Positions 16,903 through 26,252 are shown, counted from the stretch's first letter. The stretch is 35,705 bases of DNA from Bacteroidales bacterium (GCA_015489465.1 WFZS01000015.1:1-35705); one strand, 5' to 3'. Translations and numbers: made by a program. The notes: generated by a model not told the origin, from the letters alone.

Positions 16903-18420
16903 TTATTGTTTATCCCAGAAAATAGGTGTTTTCAAATAATCACCACCGATAGCTTCGGCTGCTTCATAATAGTGATCTTTATTCAATGTTTGTTCGTCAA
17001 TAGGATAGGTCATTCTCAAAGGAACGGGTAAATTACCAAGATCCTGAGGAGGTGATGGAGGTGTATTCATTTCAGGATAATCAAGTCTCCTGTATGAAGT
17101 AAACGCAACGAATCCTCTGTAATAATAAGCTATCCAAGCTTGTGTTCCTATTTTTTGTTTCCAATCTCCGGGAGCTGTTGTATAAGCCACATCGGGATTT
17201 GCAAGGTAATCGGCAGTCATCTGAGCAACCGTGGCAGGATCAAAATGTCTGCCCAACCAGAATTTCATTGACTCGGTAATACCTTCGTTATACCACTCTT
17301 CAGCTGTTTTACCGACACTGAAACCTCTTTCGGCTGCTTCTGCAAGATAGAAAGCCATTTCCGTATGGTCCATGATAACCATCGGGAATTTAGCATCGGC
17401 AATATTAACATCCGAGTTACCCGGATCATCGGAAGCAGGAATATGTGAAAACTGTTCGTAAGGGCTACTATGTCCGTATTCACCTCCCAAATAAATAGGA
17501 TCACCGGTTACGGAATCGTATTCAACAGGAGTAAAGTAAGCAGCTCTACGAGGGTCGTTCAGATTGTTCATAACGTCAACAATAGTGTTGGCGGCAACAA
17601 AGTCGTGACGACCACTTTGAATAAGATCCTGATACAAGGGGTTAGCGTTAATACCACCCAGGTAATCCAATTTACAAACTTCACCTTTATCGAAAACCTT
17701 ATCATAAGAAGCTTCTATTGTTTGTTTAGCTAAAGCTTGGTCAACATCCGAAAGGTTTATAGCAAGTTTTACCAAAAGTGAATAACCGAATTTTTTCCAC
17801 ATTGCAACATCTCCACCGAAATAAAGGTCTGCCGAACCCAAGCTACCGTAACCGTCGTCAAGACCTTCAACAGCTTCTTTAACTTTGCTTATAAGATCTT
17901 TGTAGATTGTGGAAGCATCGTCATATTTCGGTGAATAATTTTCAATATCCAAAGCTTCGCTGTAAGGAACGTTTCCGAAAATATCAACTAAACGTTGATA
18001 TGTAAAAGCGGAAAGAAGATCAATAATGTGCAAAGTGTTTTGCTGAGCTTTCGTATCCTCGTCGGTTAACACTTCTTCGGCAGCGATAAGTTCGCGTGCT
18101 TCTTTAAGGTCTTTTAAAATATCACGATAATAAATACGGAATACGTTACTAGCTATATTACGAGTAACAACATCGTAGTTAGCTTCGTCCGTATAAGTTG
18201 TTTCTGTCCAGTATTGCGACCAAAGTTTCCAGTTGTTAATATTAACGTTTGTACTGGCAATCTGGTCTGCTAAAGCTTTCTGTGCGTTAGAGAACAAATA
18301 TGGACCGGGAACCTCGGTAGGATGCTTTGTGTCCACGTTCATTTCCTCTAACGTATCATTACAAGAGCTAAAAATTACAGCTCCCATCAACGCTATTAAT
18401 ATTAAATATATTTTCTTCAT
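16903..18420 (-). CDS. SusD/RagB-family outer-membrane nutrient-binding lipoprotein
   Basis: A 505-residue lipoprotein with lipobox FSSC (lipidated Cys20) and the mature start NDTLEEMNVDTKHPTEVP, typical of the second SusD-like group (SusD-like_2). The body has helical tetratricopeptide-like segments, for example YQRLVDIFGNVPYSEAL and MVIMDHTEMAFYLAEAAERG. It would form the lid over the SusC channel 12 bases upstream and bind the nutrient at the cell surface. Members of this group often serve peptides or other non-starch substrates, so the ligand is open. No glycoside hydrolase, peptidase or sensor gene lies beside it. The operon ends at the terminator just downstream. Confidence 0.93.
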   Translation of the reverse strand: MKKIYLILIALMGAVIFSSCNDTLEEMNVDTKHPTEVPGPYLFSNAQKALADQIASTNVNINNWKLWSQYWTETTYTDEANYDVVTRNIASNVFRIYYRDILKDLKEARELIAAEEVLTDEDTKAQQNTLHIIDLLSAFTYQRLVDIFGNVPYSEALDIENYSPKYDDASTIYKDLISKVKEAVEGLDDGYGSLGSADLYFGGDVAMWKKFGYSLLVKLAINLSDVDQALAKQTIEASYDKVFDKGEVCKLDYLGGINANPLYQDLIQSGRHDFVAANTIVDVMNNLNDPRRAAYFTPVEYDSVTGDPIYLGGEYGHSSPYEQFSHIPASDDPGNSDVNIADAKFPMVIMDHTEMAFYLAEAAERGFSVGKTAEEWYNEGITESMKFWLGRHFDPATVAQMTADYLANPDVAYTTAPGDWKQKIGTQAWIAYYYRGFVAFTSYRRLDYPEMNTPPSPPQDLGNLPVPLRMTYPIDEQTLNKDHYYEAAEAIGGDYLKTPIFWDKQ

Positions 18421-18432
18421 AATAATCTATGT

Positions 18433-21400
18433 TTAAAATTCTACTTTAACGGTTAAACCAAATGTACGAATTGAAGGCATTACACCTGATTGCCATCCTT
18501 GAATATTACCGGCACTCTGGCTGGCTTCAGGATCTGCATGAGGTAAGTTTTTGTGGATGATCCAAAGGTTTGAACCAACAAGACTGAATGACACACCTGA
18601 AATAGCATTGCTTCTGTTCACTATCTTTTGAGGTAATGAATATGTAAGGGCAACTTCTCTAAGTTTTACGTAAGAAGCATCGTAAACAAATGCGGCATTC
18701 GGGTTTTTCGACCAACCGAATACACGGTAGTCATCACCGTGAACACGAATATCGTTAGGTGAACCGTCTTCTTTAACACCGTCAAGGATTAAACCACCAC
18801 CTTGATCTAAAGGATTTCTAACAGGATTTCCTAAATCATTTGTAAATACAGTTTCAGCATAGATTCCTGTACCCATTCCATAATATTGGTCAAGTGAGAA
18901 GATGCTTCCACCATGTTGAAAATCAATCAAGAAGCTGAATGAAAGATCTTTGTAGGTAAATCTGTTATTGATACCGCCAATCCAATCGGGTTGGTATGTA
19001 CCTAAAACTTTATCGGATGTGGTTGTTTTCAAATAATAACCGTTTGAACCTACAACTTTTTTACCGTCTTTGTAAACGAAGTCGGTACCTTGAATTGTTC
19101 CGTAAGGTTCGCCTACTCTGGCGTTAATCGATACACCACCTTGCAAACGTGCTAACTGTAAGTTATCAACACCTTCTGCAAGTGCTACAACTTCGTTATT
19201 ATTTTTAGACCAGTTTACGTTAATATCCCAACGGAAATTTTTGTTTCTTACGGGTACGCCCCATGCCGAAACTTCAACACCTTCGTTTTTAACTTCACCG
19301 GCATTAACATATTTGTAAGAATATCCCGTTGCGGATGATACGGCTACAGGCATAATTTGGTCAACAGTATGGTTGTTGTAATATGCCAAATCGAAACCAA
19401 CACGTTTTTGGAACATGGTCATTTCAAGACCCGTTTCAAAAGATTTTGTTGTTTCGGGTTTCAAATTAGGATTGTTTTTTGTACTTGGTACGGAGAACAA
19501 CGGAGCTCCACCGAATGAAGGATGCTGAGTATAGGTATCCACTATACTAGCAAAAGGAGCATCGTTACCAACCATAGCATAACTGATACGGAATTTACCC
19601 AACTGCAACCAGTCTGCATTTTCCATCAATGTTGAGAATAAGAAACTCAACGAAGCGGCGGGATAATAATATGTATTGTGATCTACCGGTAATGTTGATG
19701 ATTTATCACGTCTTAAACTACCGTCAAAGTAGATAAGGTCGTTATAACCAACAGAGAAAGAACCGTAAAGACCGTTAACTCCGATTGTTGCAAGATATTC
19801 GTCAGGCGGAGCCATAGGATCTTTACTGTTTGAAAGTGAATAAAGACCCGGAACAATCAAACCGCCTTGTGTTGAAGTAAATAATCTTTCATCACGGCTT
19901 CTGCGGATGTTAACACCGAGTAAAGCACTTAAGCTCCACTTTTCCCAACGGCGGTTATATCTACCCATAATGTCAGTATTTGCTTCCATAAAATCCTGAG
20001 TTCTTCTTGCATAACCTGAAGTTACGTCGGGACGTCCAACACCAAAAGCTCCCGAGGCCGAACCTACGGCTTTTCTTTCTTCTATAAGGAAGTTATATGT
20101 ATCGATACCGTAACGGGCACTAACATTAAAATATTTGTTAACATCCCAGTTAACCATTGCATAACCCATTAAACGGCTTCTGTTATCGGTTTCATAGTTT
20201 TCGTAACGTACCCAGTATGGGTTGTCCCAATATGCAGGAGCAAGGTTATAAGGTGAAACAGGGTTCCATGTCAAGTTCTTTTTGTTTTGCATGTAAAGAT
20301 CTTCTTGTTCTTTGTAATCAACGTTTGTCTGCATCCATTGACGGAATGAAGAGAAAATGTTGTCACTGTAACCTGTAGCATTACGACCTTTACCTTTTGT
20401 ATTTATGTAATTTGCTTTTGCATTAACGGTAAGACCTTTTACTATTTCGTAAGAACCGCTAACATCGATATTGTTTCTTTGGATGTTACTATTAGGTAAT
20501 ATACCGTTATTATACATATTAGTATAAGATACCCTGAAAGTTGATTTTTCACCTCCACCGGCAACTTCAACGGAGTTATTGAAACTCCATGAATTATTCA
20601 AGAAATAGCTCGGTCCGTGTTCGGAGTTAACCCACGGTCTTGCTTTTTTATAGTAAGGTGATTCGGGATAATAAGAATCGTAATGGAAAACCATCAAATT
20701 GGGATCAAATTTTTGACCGAATGATGCATCTTCATAAGTAGGAACCGTAAGGTCCGTCTGACCGTCACCATCTATATCATAGTCATAATCCAATCCGGGA
20801 TATCCGATAGCTCCACCGGAATAGAACCAACCGTAACCTGCACCGTAATCTTTTTGATATTTCGGGAAGGTTGATTTGTCATATGTACCCATTGTAGCAT
20901 TTGAGCTAATGGTAACACCGTATCTTTTTTGTCCTTTACCTGCTTTTTTACCTTTTTTGGTGGTAATCATGATAACACCGTTTGCAGCACGAGAACCGTA
21001 AAGAGCTGTAGCGGCAGCACCTTTAAGAACCTCGATTGATTCAATATCTGCAGGGTTGATATCCGAAGCAGGGTTACCATAGTCGTATCCGTGACGACCT
21101 GCCTGCTGTGAAGGATCATTTACGATGGTGTTACTTATCGGTACACCGTCAACAACAAACAATGCTTGGTTATTACCTGTTAAAGAGGAGTTACCTCTGA
21201 TAACAACGTTAGCCGAACCGCCGAGGTTGTTATTAACCTTAATATTAACACCTGCAGTTTTACCTTGCAAGTTGTTAATAAAGTTATCGGTTTTAACCTT
21301 GTTAATTTCGTCTCCCGTAACTTTTTGAGTTGCGTAACCGAGAGATTTCTTCTCACGTGAAATACCTAAAGCCGTTACAACAACTTCGTCCATGTTGATA

Positions 21401-21699
21401 GCTTCGGGTTCCAATGTAACGTCAATAACGTTACTGTTACCTATAGGCACCTCTTTGGTTGTCATACCAACGTATGAAAAAACAAGTGTTTTTGCATCGC
21501 CGGGTACATCCAAAGTGTATTTGCCATCTAAATCCGTAACTGTTCCCACGGTAGTACCTTTTACCTGAACAGTAACCCCCGGTATACCTTGTCCGTCTTC
21601 AGAACTGGTAACCTTTCCTGTAATGGTCCTTGTTTGCGCATTGGCAAGTTGCATGCCAACCATAAACAAGAACGCCAACATAAGAGTAATTCTTCTCAT
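18433..21699 (-). CDS. SusC/RagA-family TonB-linked outer-membrane transporter
   Basis: A 1088-residue TonB-dependent transporter. Signal peptide about 1-21 (ANA-QTR). Residues about 25-98 form a carboxypeptidase-regulatory-like beta-sandwich (ITGKVTSSEDGQGIPGVTVQV, split here to ITGKVTSSEDGQGIPGV). The SusC signature INMDEVVVTALGISREKKSL starts at 101, and the plug (about 115-250) ends with SIEVLKGAAATALYGSRAANG and VIMITTKKG. The rest is a 22-strand barrel ending FGLTVKVEF. It imports a large nutrient with the SusD partner 12 bases downstream, powered by TonB. A DIDGDGQTD loop at 308-316 looks like a calcium-binding loop. The 186-base upstream gap has a leader hairpin but no perfect -7 box. 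Confidence 0.97.
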   Translation of the reverse strand: MRRITLMLAFLFMVGMQLANAQTRTITGKVTSSEDGQGIPGVTVQVKGTTVGTVTDLDGKYTLDVPGDAKTLVFSYVGMTTKEVPIGNSNVIDVTLEPEAINMDEVVVTALGISREKKSLGYATQKVTGDEINKVKTDNFINNLQGKTAGVNIKVNNNLGGSANVVIRGNSSLTGNNQALFVVDGVPISNTIVNDPSQQAGRHGYDYGNPASDINPADIESIEVLKGAAATALYGSRAANGVIMITTKKGKKAGKGQKRYGVTISSNATMGTYDKSTFPKYQKDYGAGYGWFYSGGAIGYPGLDYDYDIDGDGQTDLTVPTYEDASFGQKFDPNLMVFHYDSYYPESPYYKKARPWVNSEHGPSYFLNNSWSFNNSVEVAGGGEKSTFRVSYTNMYNNGILPNSNIQRNNIDVSGSYEIVKGLTVNAKANYINTKGKGRNATGYSDNIFSSFRQWMQTNVDYKEQEDLYMQNKKNLTWNPVSPYNLAPAYWDNPYWVRYENYETDNRSRLMGYAMVNWDVNKYFNVSARYGIDTYNFLIEERKAVGSASGAFGVGRPDVTSGYARRTQDFMEANTDIMGRYNRRWEKWSLSALLGVNIRRSRDERLFTSTQGGLIVPGLYSLSNSKDPMAPPDEYLATIGVNGLYGSFSVGYNDLIYFDGSLRRDKSSTLPVDHNTYYYPAASLSFLFSTLMENADWLQLGKFRISYAMVGNDAPFASIVDTYTQHPSFGGAPLFSVPSTKNNPNLKPETTKSFETGLEMTMFQKRVGFDLAYYNNHTVDQIMPVAVSSATGYSYKYVNAGEVKNEGVEVSAWGVPVRNKNFRWDINVNWSKNNNEVVALAEGVDNLQLARLQGGVSINARVGEPYGTIQGTDFVYKDGKKVVGSNGYYLKTTTSDKVLGTYQPDWIGGINNRFTYKDLSFSFLIDFQHGGSIFSLDQYYGMGTGIYAETVFTNDLGNPVRNPLDQGGGLILDGVKEDGSPNDIRVHGDDYRVFGWSKNPNAAFVYDASYVKLREVALTYSLPQKIVNRSNAISGVSFSLVGSNLWIIHKNLPHADPEASQSAGNIQGWQSGVMPSIRTFGLTVKVEF

Positions 21700-21741
21700 A
21701 ATGATGATTTTGGTTAATTAATAAATTTTTTACACTTTTAA

Positions 21742-21781
21742 ACAGCATTTGTAAAAGTACCAAGACCTTTATAAATGCTGT
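21742..21781 (-). promoter_or_regulatory. Hairpin in the susC-like leader
   Basis: On the minus strand ACAGCATTT (21781-21773) pairs with AAATGCTGT (21750-21742); past one mismatch the stem extends with TAAA/TTTA. It lies 43-82 bases before the SusC start, inside the likely leader RNA. There is no clean T tract, so it is not a plain terminator. Elsewhere in the gap (21700-21885) I see only a weak AT-only inverted repeat at 21818-21835. Confidence 0.4.
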
Positions 21782-21885
21782 CTTTTCTTTATAAAATCGA
21801 ACGCAAGTTATAAAAATTCTTAAAAACTTTTAAGACTTTCTTAAAATTTCTTACCGATAATTCTAAAAACAACAGTTTAAACTCC

Positions 21886-22311
21886 TTATAATGACTTTCT
21901 TTTAGCCCAAATTATCAAAAATGCAAAAATTGCTATGATAAACATAGGCCAGTTAACGTATTTGAGGAAAAAAAACGAAAAGAAAATTGAAATTAACAGT
22001 ACGAAAATGAAAATGGTTATGCCTTTCGGATCTTTTTTTAATATTTTAACGACGGACCAAATCAGAATTACATCAATGATAATTTTCAATATTACGGGAA
22101 AAAGCAACCATTTATCATGAAAACTGTAATATTCCAAATCCTTTAAAAATTCCGGATTAACAAAAGAATATACAAGGACAACCGAATAATATACCGTGTT
22201 AATAATTCCGTAAATCAAAAAGAAATATGAAACCAATTTTACCAAAAAAGGTAAACTTCGTTTAACATTAAGTTCAATATTTGTTTTTATATCGTGTTTT
22301 TCGCTTTCCAT
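21886..22311 (-). CDS. Small four-helix membrane protein, function unknown
   Basis: A 141-residue protein with a charged, lysine-rich N terminus (about 1-20) and four hydrophobic helices (about 21-50, 68-90, 97-115, 117-137), ending in the basic IIWAKRKSL. No motif that names a family was found. The ATG at 22311 is 1 base after the stop of the upstream membrane protein, so the two are an operon. The layout (charged tail, then K-R-S/P, then four helices) is the same in both, which suggests an old duplication or a two-subunit complex. No clear terminator follows; only an AT-rich inverted repeat at 21818-21835. Confidence 0.65.
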   Translation of the reverse strand: MESEKHDIKTNIELNVKRSLPFLVKLVSYFFLIYGIINTVYYSVVLVYSFVNPEFLKDLEYYSFHDKWLLFPVILKIIIDVILIWSVVKILKKDPKGITIFIFVLLISIFFSFFFLKYVNWPMFIIAIFAFLIIWAKRKSL

Positions 22312-22312
22312 T

Positions 22313-22780
22313 TTACTCCATTATGGGAAGATACTTTGCATAAACATAAACAAACAAAGCGGTAAACAGTATATCTACATACGGAAACGGCATTCCCGGA
22401 ATAAATATAGTCGTTACTATTAAAAGTAAAATTTGTGAAATAGTGTATAAATGAAATCCCGATTTTTTATAATTCCACATTAATAATGCTCCCGCAAAAG
22501 AAATTGCAAATAATAATCCTTGATACAAAAAGAAGTTTCTATCAGTTCCAGTTATCAACGAAAGATCAAGCTGCATACCCATAAAATCCATTTCCTTTTT
22601 ATCTTTAAAAATCTCCTTTATAGTATCTGATGTTAAAAAGAGCATAAAATTTGAAAAGGATGACATTATCCCGTTTATCATTGACAAAATCAAAAAAATC
22701 GAAAGTAATTGAGGACGTTTTCTTTTTTCGATCTCCTCCGTAGAAATTTCACTAACATTATTTTCTTCCATACTTTCCAT
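22313..22780 (-). CDS. Small four-helix membrane protein, function unknown
   Basis: A 155-residue protein from ATG 22780 (a GTG one codon earlier is less likely). The N terminus is acidic and polar (MESMEENNVSEISTEEIEKR), then RPQLLSIFLILSMINGIMSS begins four hydrophobic helices. The R-P-x-L-L-S-I-F-x-I-L-S start recalls small integral membrane proteins common in Bacteroidota that have no known function. A -7 box TAAGTTTG lies about 50 bases upstream. It is followed after 1 base by a second four-helix protein of similar design. It is divergent from the thioredoxin-like gene, with a 182-base gap that holds both promoters. Confidence 0.65.
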   Translation of the reverse strand: MESMEENNVSEISTEEIEKRKRPQLLSIFLILSMINGIMSSFSNFMLFLTSDTIKEIFKDKKEMDFMGMQLDLSLITGTDRNFFLYQGLLFAISFAGALLMWNYKKSGFHLYTISQILLLIVTTIFIPGMPFPYVDILFTALFVYVYAKYLPIME

Positions 22781-22829
22781 CACTTTTAATCCGGTTTACG
22801 TTAAAAATCAATACTTTCCAGTCGTATTC

Positions 22830-22837
22830 CAAACTTA
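22830..22837 (-). promoter_or_regulatory. Candidate -7 promoter box for the two small membrane proteins
   Basis: Minus-strand TAAGTTTG fits TAnnTTTG, about 50 bases before the ATG at 22780. No matching -33 element was seen. Confidence 0.3.
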
Positions 22838-22926
22838 ATTATTGATTATGATTGTTAAAAATTATGAAAAAGCTAAATTAACAATTTATTATCAAGCGCA
22901 AATATCGATTTTATCAAAACAAATAT

Positions 22927-22934
22927 TATTTTTG
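22927..22934 (+). promoter_or_regulatory. Candidate -7 promoter box for the thioredoxin-like gene
   Basis: TATTTTTG fits TAnnTTTG and lies 28 bases before the ATG at 22963. An AGAGGT purine stretch 8-13 bases before the ATG looks like a Shine-Dalgarno site, which is rare among its neighbours. Confidence 0.4.
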
Positions 22935-22962
22935 CCGCCTCAAAATCAAAAGAGGTAAAGCT

Positions 22963-23301
22963 ATGTTAGAAAACGAGTTATCAACAATAGAGGAAATAGA
23001 AAAACACATTTCGGAAGAACCTGCGGCAATGGTTTATTTTTACAATGATAATTGTGCTCCTTGCCACAGTTTACGTCCCAAGGTTATTAATCTTGTAAAA
23101 GAGGAATTTCCGAAAATGAAACTGGCTTTTGTAAATACTTTAAAATATCCCGAACTCCCTGCAAGATTTAATGTTTTTGCCAATCCCACTTTAATAACCT
23201 TTTTTGACGGACGCGAATATAAAAGAGAAAGCAAATACATTTCCATACCGCAACTTGCAGCGGAAATTGAAAGACCTTACAGTTTAATATTTGACAATTA
23301 G
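22963..23301 (+). CDS. Thioredoxin-family protein
   Basis: A 112-residue cytosolic thioredoxin-fold protein without signal peptide. The active site is NDNCAPC (Cys31-Ala-Pro-Cys34) in place of the usual WCGPC; the residue before the first Cys is Asn, not Trp. The cis-proline is Pro75 in VFANPTLITFFDG, and the preceding strand LAFVNTLKYPELPARFNVF matches thioredoxins. It probably reduces disulfides or acts as a specialised redox partner; being short of the Trp, it may differ in potential from a general thioredoxin. It stands alone, with its own promoter box and a shared bidirectional terminator two bases after the stop. Confidence 0.9.
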   Translation: MLENELSTIEEIEKHISEEPAAMVYFYNDNCAPCHSLRPKVINLVKEEFPKMKLAFVNTLKYPELPARFNVFANPTLITFFDGREYKRESKYISIPQLAAEIERPYSLIFDN

Positions 23302-23302
23302 A

Positions 23303-23340
23303 TAATAAAAAACCGGCTCTTTTAAGCCGGTTTTTTATTA
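23303..23340. terminator. Bidirectional terminator between thioredoxin-like gene and hutH
   Basis: TAATAAAAAACCGGCT pairs perfectly with AGCCGGTTTTTTATTA (16 base pairs, 6-base loop), giving a T run on either strand. The hutH stop codon (23340-23338) is part of the stem. Confidence 0.92.
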
Positions 23341-24855
23341 AATACCTTCCATTAAAAAATCTTTGGCTTCGTAATCAACTTCCCGTAAAAACTCTATACT
23401 TTTAATTATTTCATCGTGCATTATTTTGTCATTTTCAACAAAAGGCACTTTTTCACGGTATTTAGCAACAAACTTTTCAAGATATTCAGAAGTTTTATAA
23501 GGTCTTCTGAATTCCAGTGCCTGTGCCGCATTAAATAGTTCTATTGCCAATATCTTTTCGGTATTCAGAACAACCTTCCATGCTTTTGTTGCAGCATTTG
23601 CACCCATGCTGACGTGGTCTTCCTGACCTTGCGACGATTCAATGGAATCAACGGATGCAGGGGTACACAACTGCTTGTTTTGACTTACTATTGACGCCGA
23701 TGTATATTGAGGAATCATAAATCCCGAATTAAGACCGGGATTTGCCACAAGAAACGGCGGCAGACCTCTTTTACCACTCAAAAGCTGGTAAGTACGGCGC
23801 TCGGAGATATTTCCCCATTCGGCAACGGCAATGGCAAGGTTGTCGAGTGCCAAAGCAAGCGGCTGTCCATGAAAATTACCTCCGGAAACAATAATATCTT
23901 CATCGGGAAAAATTGTAGGATTATCTGTTACGGCATTGATTTCATTTGAAAAAACCGAAGCAACATAATTTACCGAATCTTTTGAAGCCCCGTGAACCTG
24001 CGGAATACATCTGAAAGAATAAGGATCTTGAACATGTTCTTTTTTACGTTTTATCAACGAACTGCCTTTTAATATTCTTCTGAACCTGTCGGCAGTTTGT
24101 ATTTGTCCTTTGTGATGACGTATTTGATGTAAAGAATCCATAAAAGGCTCAATACGGCCGTCGTATGCATCAAGTGATATAGCACCGATAATATCAGCCA
24201 GCTCCGAAAGCCTGAAAACCTTTAACAATGCGGCAACTCCGAAAGCACTCATAAACTGTGTGCCGTTCAGTAAAGCAAGTCCTTCTTTGGATTTAAGCTT
24301 GATAGGCTCCCATCCGAATTCTTTAAGGACTTCGGAAGTTTCTGCCTTTTTACCTTTATAATATACCTTTCCCAGTCCCAGCAATGGAAGTGACATATGT
24401 GCCAATGGTGACAAATCGCCGGAAGCCCCCAAAGAACCTTGCTGATAAACTACGGGAATAATGTCATTGTTGAAAAAATCAACCAAACGCTGAACGGTTT
24501 CAAGTTGCACACCCGAATGCCCGTATGAAAGCGCTTTCACTTTCAACAATATCATCATTTTAACTATCTCTTGAGGAACTTCCTCACCGGTTCCGCAAGC
24601 ATGAGATTTTACAAGATTCTCTTGTAATTTTCCCAAATCTTCTTTTGATATCGATTTGTTGTAAAGAGCACCAAAACCCGTATTAATACCGTAAACAGGT
24701 TCATCCTGATTTTTTATCTTTTGGTCAAGGTAAACACGGCATTTGGTTATTAACGCTTTAGACTCCTCACTCAGTTCAATTTTATAATCATCTTTGAAAA
24801 TCTCAAAAATGGTTTTGAACAAAAGTTTTTCAGGTGTTATTTTATATACTTTCAT
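23338..24855 (-). CDS. hutH: Histidine ammonia-lyase
   Basis: A 505-residue lyase that removes ammonia from L-histidine to give urocanate, the first step of histidine breakdown. The MIO cofactor forms from Ala144-Ser145-Gly146 in GSLGASGDLSPLAHMS, and the catalytic Tyr55 lies in YGINTGFG. The selectivity pair is Ser84-His85 (VKSHACGTG), as in histidine lyases; tyrosine and phenylalanine lyases have His-Leu or Phe-Leu there. The next hut genes (hutU, hutI) are not in the window. It is the last gene of the operon, 32 bases after hisS, and its stop lies inside the terminator. Length is normal for the family. Confidence 0.95.
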   Translation of the reverse strand: MKVYKITPEKLLFKTIFEIFKDDYKIELSEESKALITKCRVYLDQKIKNQDEPVYGINTGFGALYNKSISKEDLGKLQENLVKSHACGTGEEVPQEIVKMMILLKVKALSYGHSGVQLETVQRLVDFFNNDIIPVVYQQGSLGASGDLSPLAHMSLPLLGLGKVYYKGKKAETSEVLKEFGWEPIKLKSKEGLALLNGTQFMSAFGVAALLKVFRLSELADIIGAISLDAYDGRIEPFMDSLHQIRHHKGQIQTADRFRRILKGSSLIKRKKEHVQDPYSFRCIPQVHGASKDSVNYVASVFSNEINAVTDNPTIFPDEDIIVSGGNFHGQPLALALDNLAIAVAEWGNISERRTYQLLSGKRGLPPFLVANPGLNSGFMIPQYTSASIVSQNKQLCTPASVDSIESSQGQEDHVSMGANAATKAWKVVLNTEKILAIELFNAAQALEFRRPYKTSEYLEKFVAKYREKVPFVENDKIMHDEIIKSIEFLREVDYEAKDFLMEGI

Positions 24856-24887
24856 TTTATTTAAGCTGTTTAAAGGGTATTTTCATC

Positions 24888-26246
24888 TTATAAGAAATTC
24901 AAAATTTCTTCTATCGAAAGCCGGCTTTGTTCACCGGTCTCCATATTTTTCAAAGTATATTTCTTCTCTTCCATTTCCTTTTCCCCTATCAATATCACAA
25001 ACGGTATTTTCTTTTGGTCGGCATATTTCATTTGTTTCTTCATCTTTGCATTATCGGGATAAAGCTCCGCACTTATACCGTTTTTTTGAAGTTCATTAAG
25101 TACTTTTAAAGAATGAACGGCCTCATTTTCACCGAAATTCACCAACAACACTTTTGAAGACGTTGCTACTTCTTTCGGGAAAAGGTTAAGCTCTGTCATC
25201 ACGTCATAAATCCTGTCGGCTCCGAATGATACACCGACACCCGAAACACCGGGCAAGCCGAAAATCCCGGTAAGGTTATCATATCGACCGCCACCGCATA
25301 TACTTCCTATTGAAACATCTTGGGCTTTTACCTCTATTATGGCTCCTGTATAATAGTTTAAACCTCGTGCCAGCGACTGATCTATTTCCACTTCGGCTTT
25401 AAGATCCAAATTTTTCAAATACTTCAGTACGGTTTCAAGCTCTTCTATACCTTTATTACCATCGGGTGTAACACCTAGCAAATCTTTTAAACATGAAAGT
25501 TTTTCGCTGTTGTTTCCTTTTAGATTAATAAAAGGTTCTATGTTGTTAATAGCCTCTTCCGAAAGTCCTTTTTCCCTCAACTCGGCATAAACGTTTTCTA
25601 TTCCTATTTTATCGAGTTTATCAATAGCAACGGTAATATCCGTCAACCTTTCTTCTTCGCCGATAAGTTGTGCTATACCGCTTAAAATTTTACGGTTATT
25701 AAGTTTTATAACAACATTAACGTTTAGTTTACGGAACACATCGTCAATAATTCTTATAAGTTCCACTTCGTTTAGTAACGAATCGGAACCCACCACGTCA
25801 ACATCGCATTGATAAAATTCGCGGTAACGACCTTTTTGAGGGCGGTCGGCACGCCATACCGGTTGAATTTGATAACGTTTAAACGGAAATGAGATATCAT
25901 TACGGTGTTGAACCACAAACCTTGCAAAAGGAACGGTAAGGTCGTAACGCAACCCCTTTTCGGATATGGCAAGTGCAATTTTATTAATATCGCGTTTTTT
26001 ACAATCTTCATCAGTTACCTTTTTCAAAAAATCACCTGAATTCAAAATTCTGAAAAGCAGTTTATCTCCTTCTTCTCCGTATTTTCCAAGTAAGGTTGAC
26101 AAATTTTCCATTGCCGGTGTTTCAATGGGCTGGTATCCGAATTTTCTAAAAACGGATTTTACAGTGTCGAAAATATAATTTCTTTTAGCTGTTTCAACAG
26201 GCGAAAAATCGCGTGTTCCTTTGGGTATCGAAGGTTTTTGTGCCAT
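24888..26246 (-). CDS. hisS: Histidyl-tRNA synthetase
   Basis: A 452-residue class II synthetase that charges tRNA-His. Motif 1 starts at KGTRDFSP (9-16), motif 2 is in [20 protein letters not shown] (124-143), the histidine-binding loop [10 protein letters not shown] is at 292-301 and motif 3 is GADRIYDVM after GVGVSF (about 338-350). The C-terminal anticodon-binding domain begins near [12 protein letters not shown]. All catalytic motifs are intact. It follows a glycosyltransferase by 6 bases and precedes hutH by 32, so synthesis and breakdown enzymes for the same amino acid sit together. Confidence 0.98.
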   Translation of the reverse strand: MAQKPSIPKGTRDFSPVETAKRNYIFDTVKSVFRKFGYQPIETPAMENLSTLLGKYGEEGDKLLFRILNSGDFLKKVTDEDCKKRDINKIALAISEKGLRYDLTVPFARFVVQHRNDISFPFKRYQIQPVWRADRPQKGRYREFYQCDVDVVGSDSLLNEVELIRIIDDVFRKLNVNVVIKLNNRKILSGIAQLIGEEERLTDITVAIDKLDKIGIENVYAELREKGLSEEAINNIEPFINLKGNNSEKLSCLKDLLGVTPDGNKGIEELETVLKYLKNLDLKAEVEIDQSLARGLNYYTGAIIEVKAQDVSIGSICGGGRYDNLTGIFGLPGVSGVGVSFGADRIYDVMTELNLFPKEVATSSKVLLVNFGENEAVHSLKVLNELQKNGISAELYPDNAKMKKQMKYADQKKIPFVILIGEKEMEEKKYTLKNMETGEQSRLSIEEILNFL

Positions 26247-26252
26247 AATTTT

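Noticed and set aside
21818-21835. Terminator for the small membrane protein operon
   Set aside because: The inverted repeat is all but free of G/C pairs and has a 2-base loop, so it is too weak to call.
23338-24855. Tyrosine or phenylalanine ammonia-lyase
   Set aside because: The selectivity pair is Ser-His as in histidine lyases.
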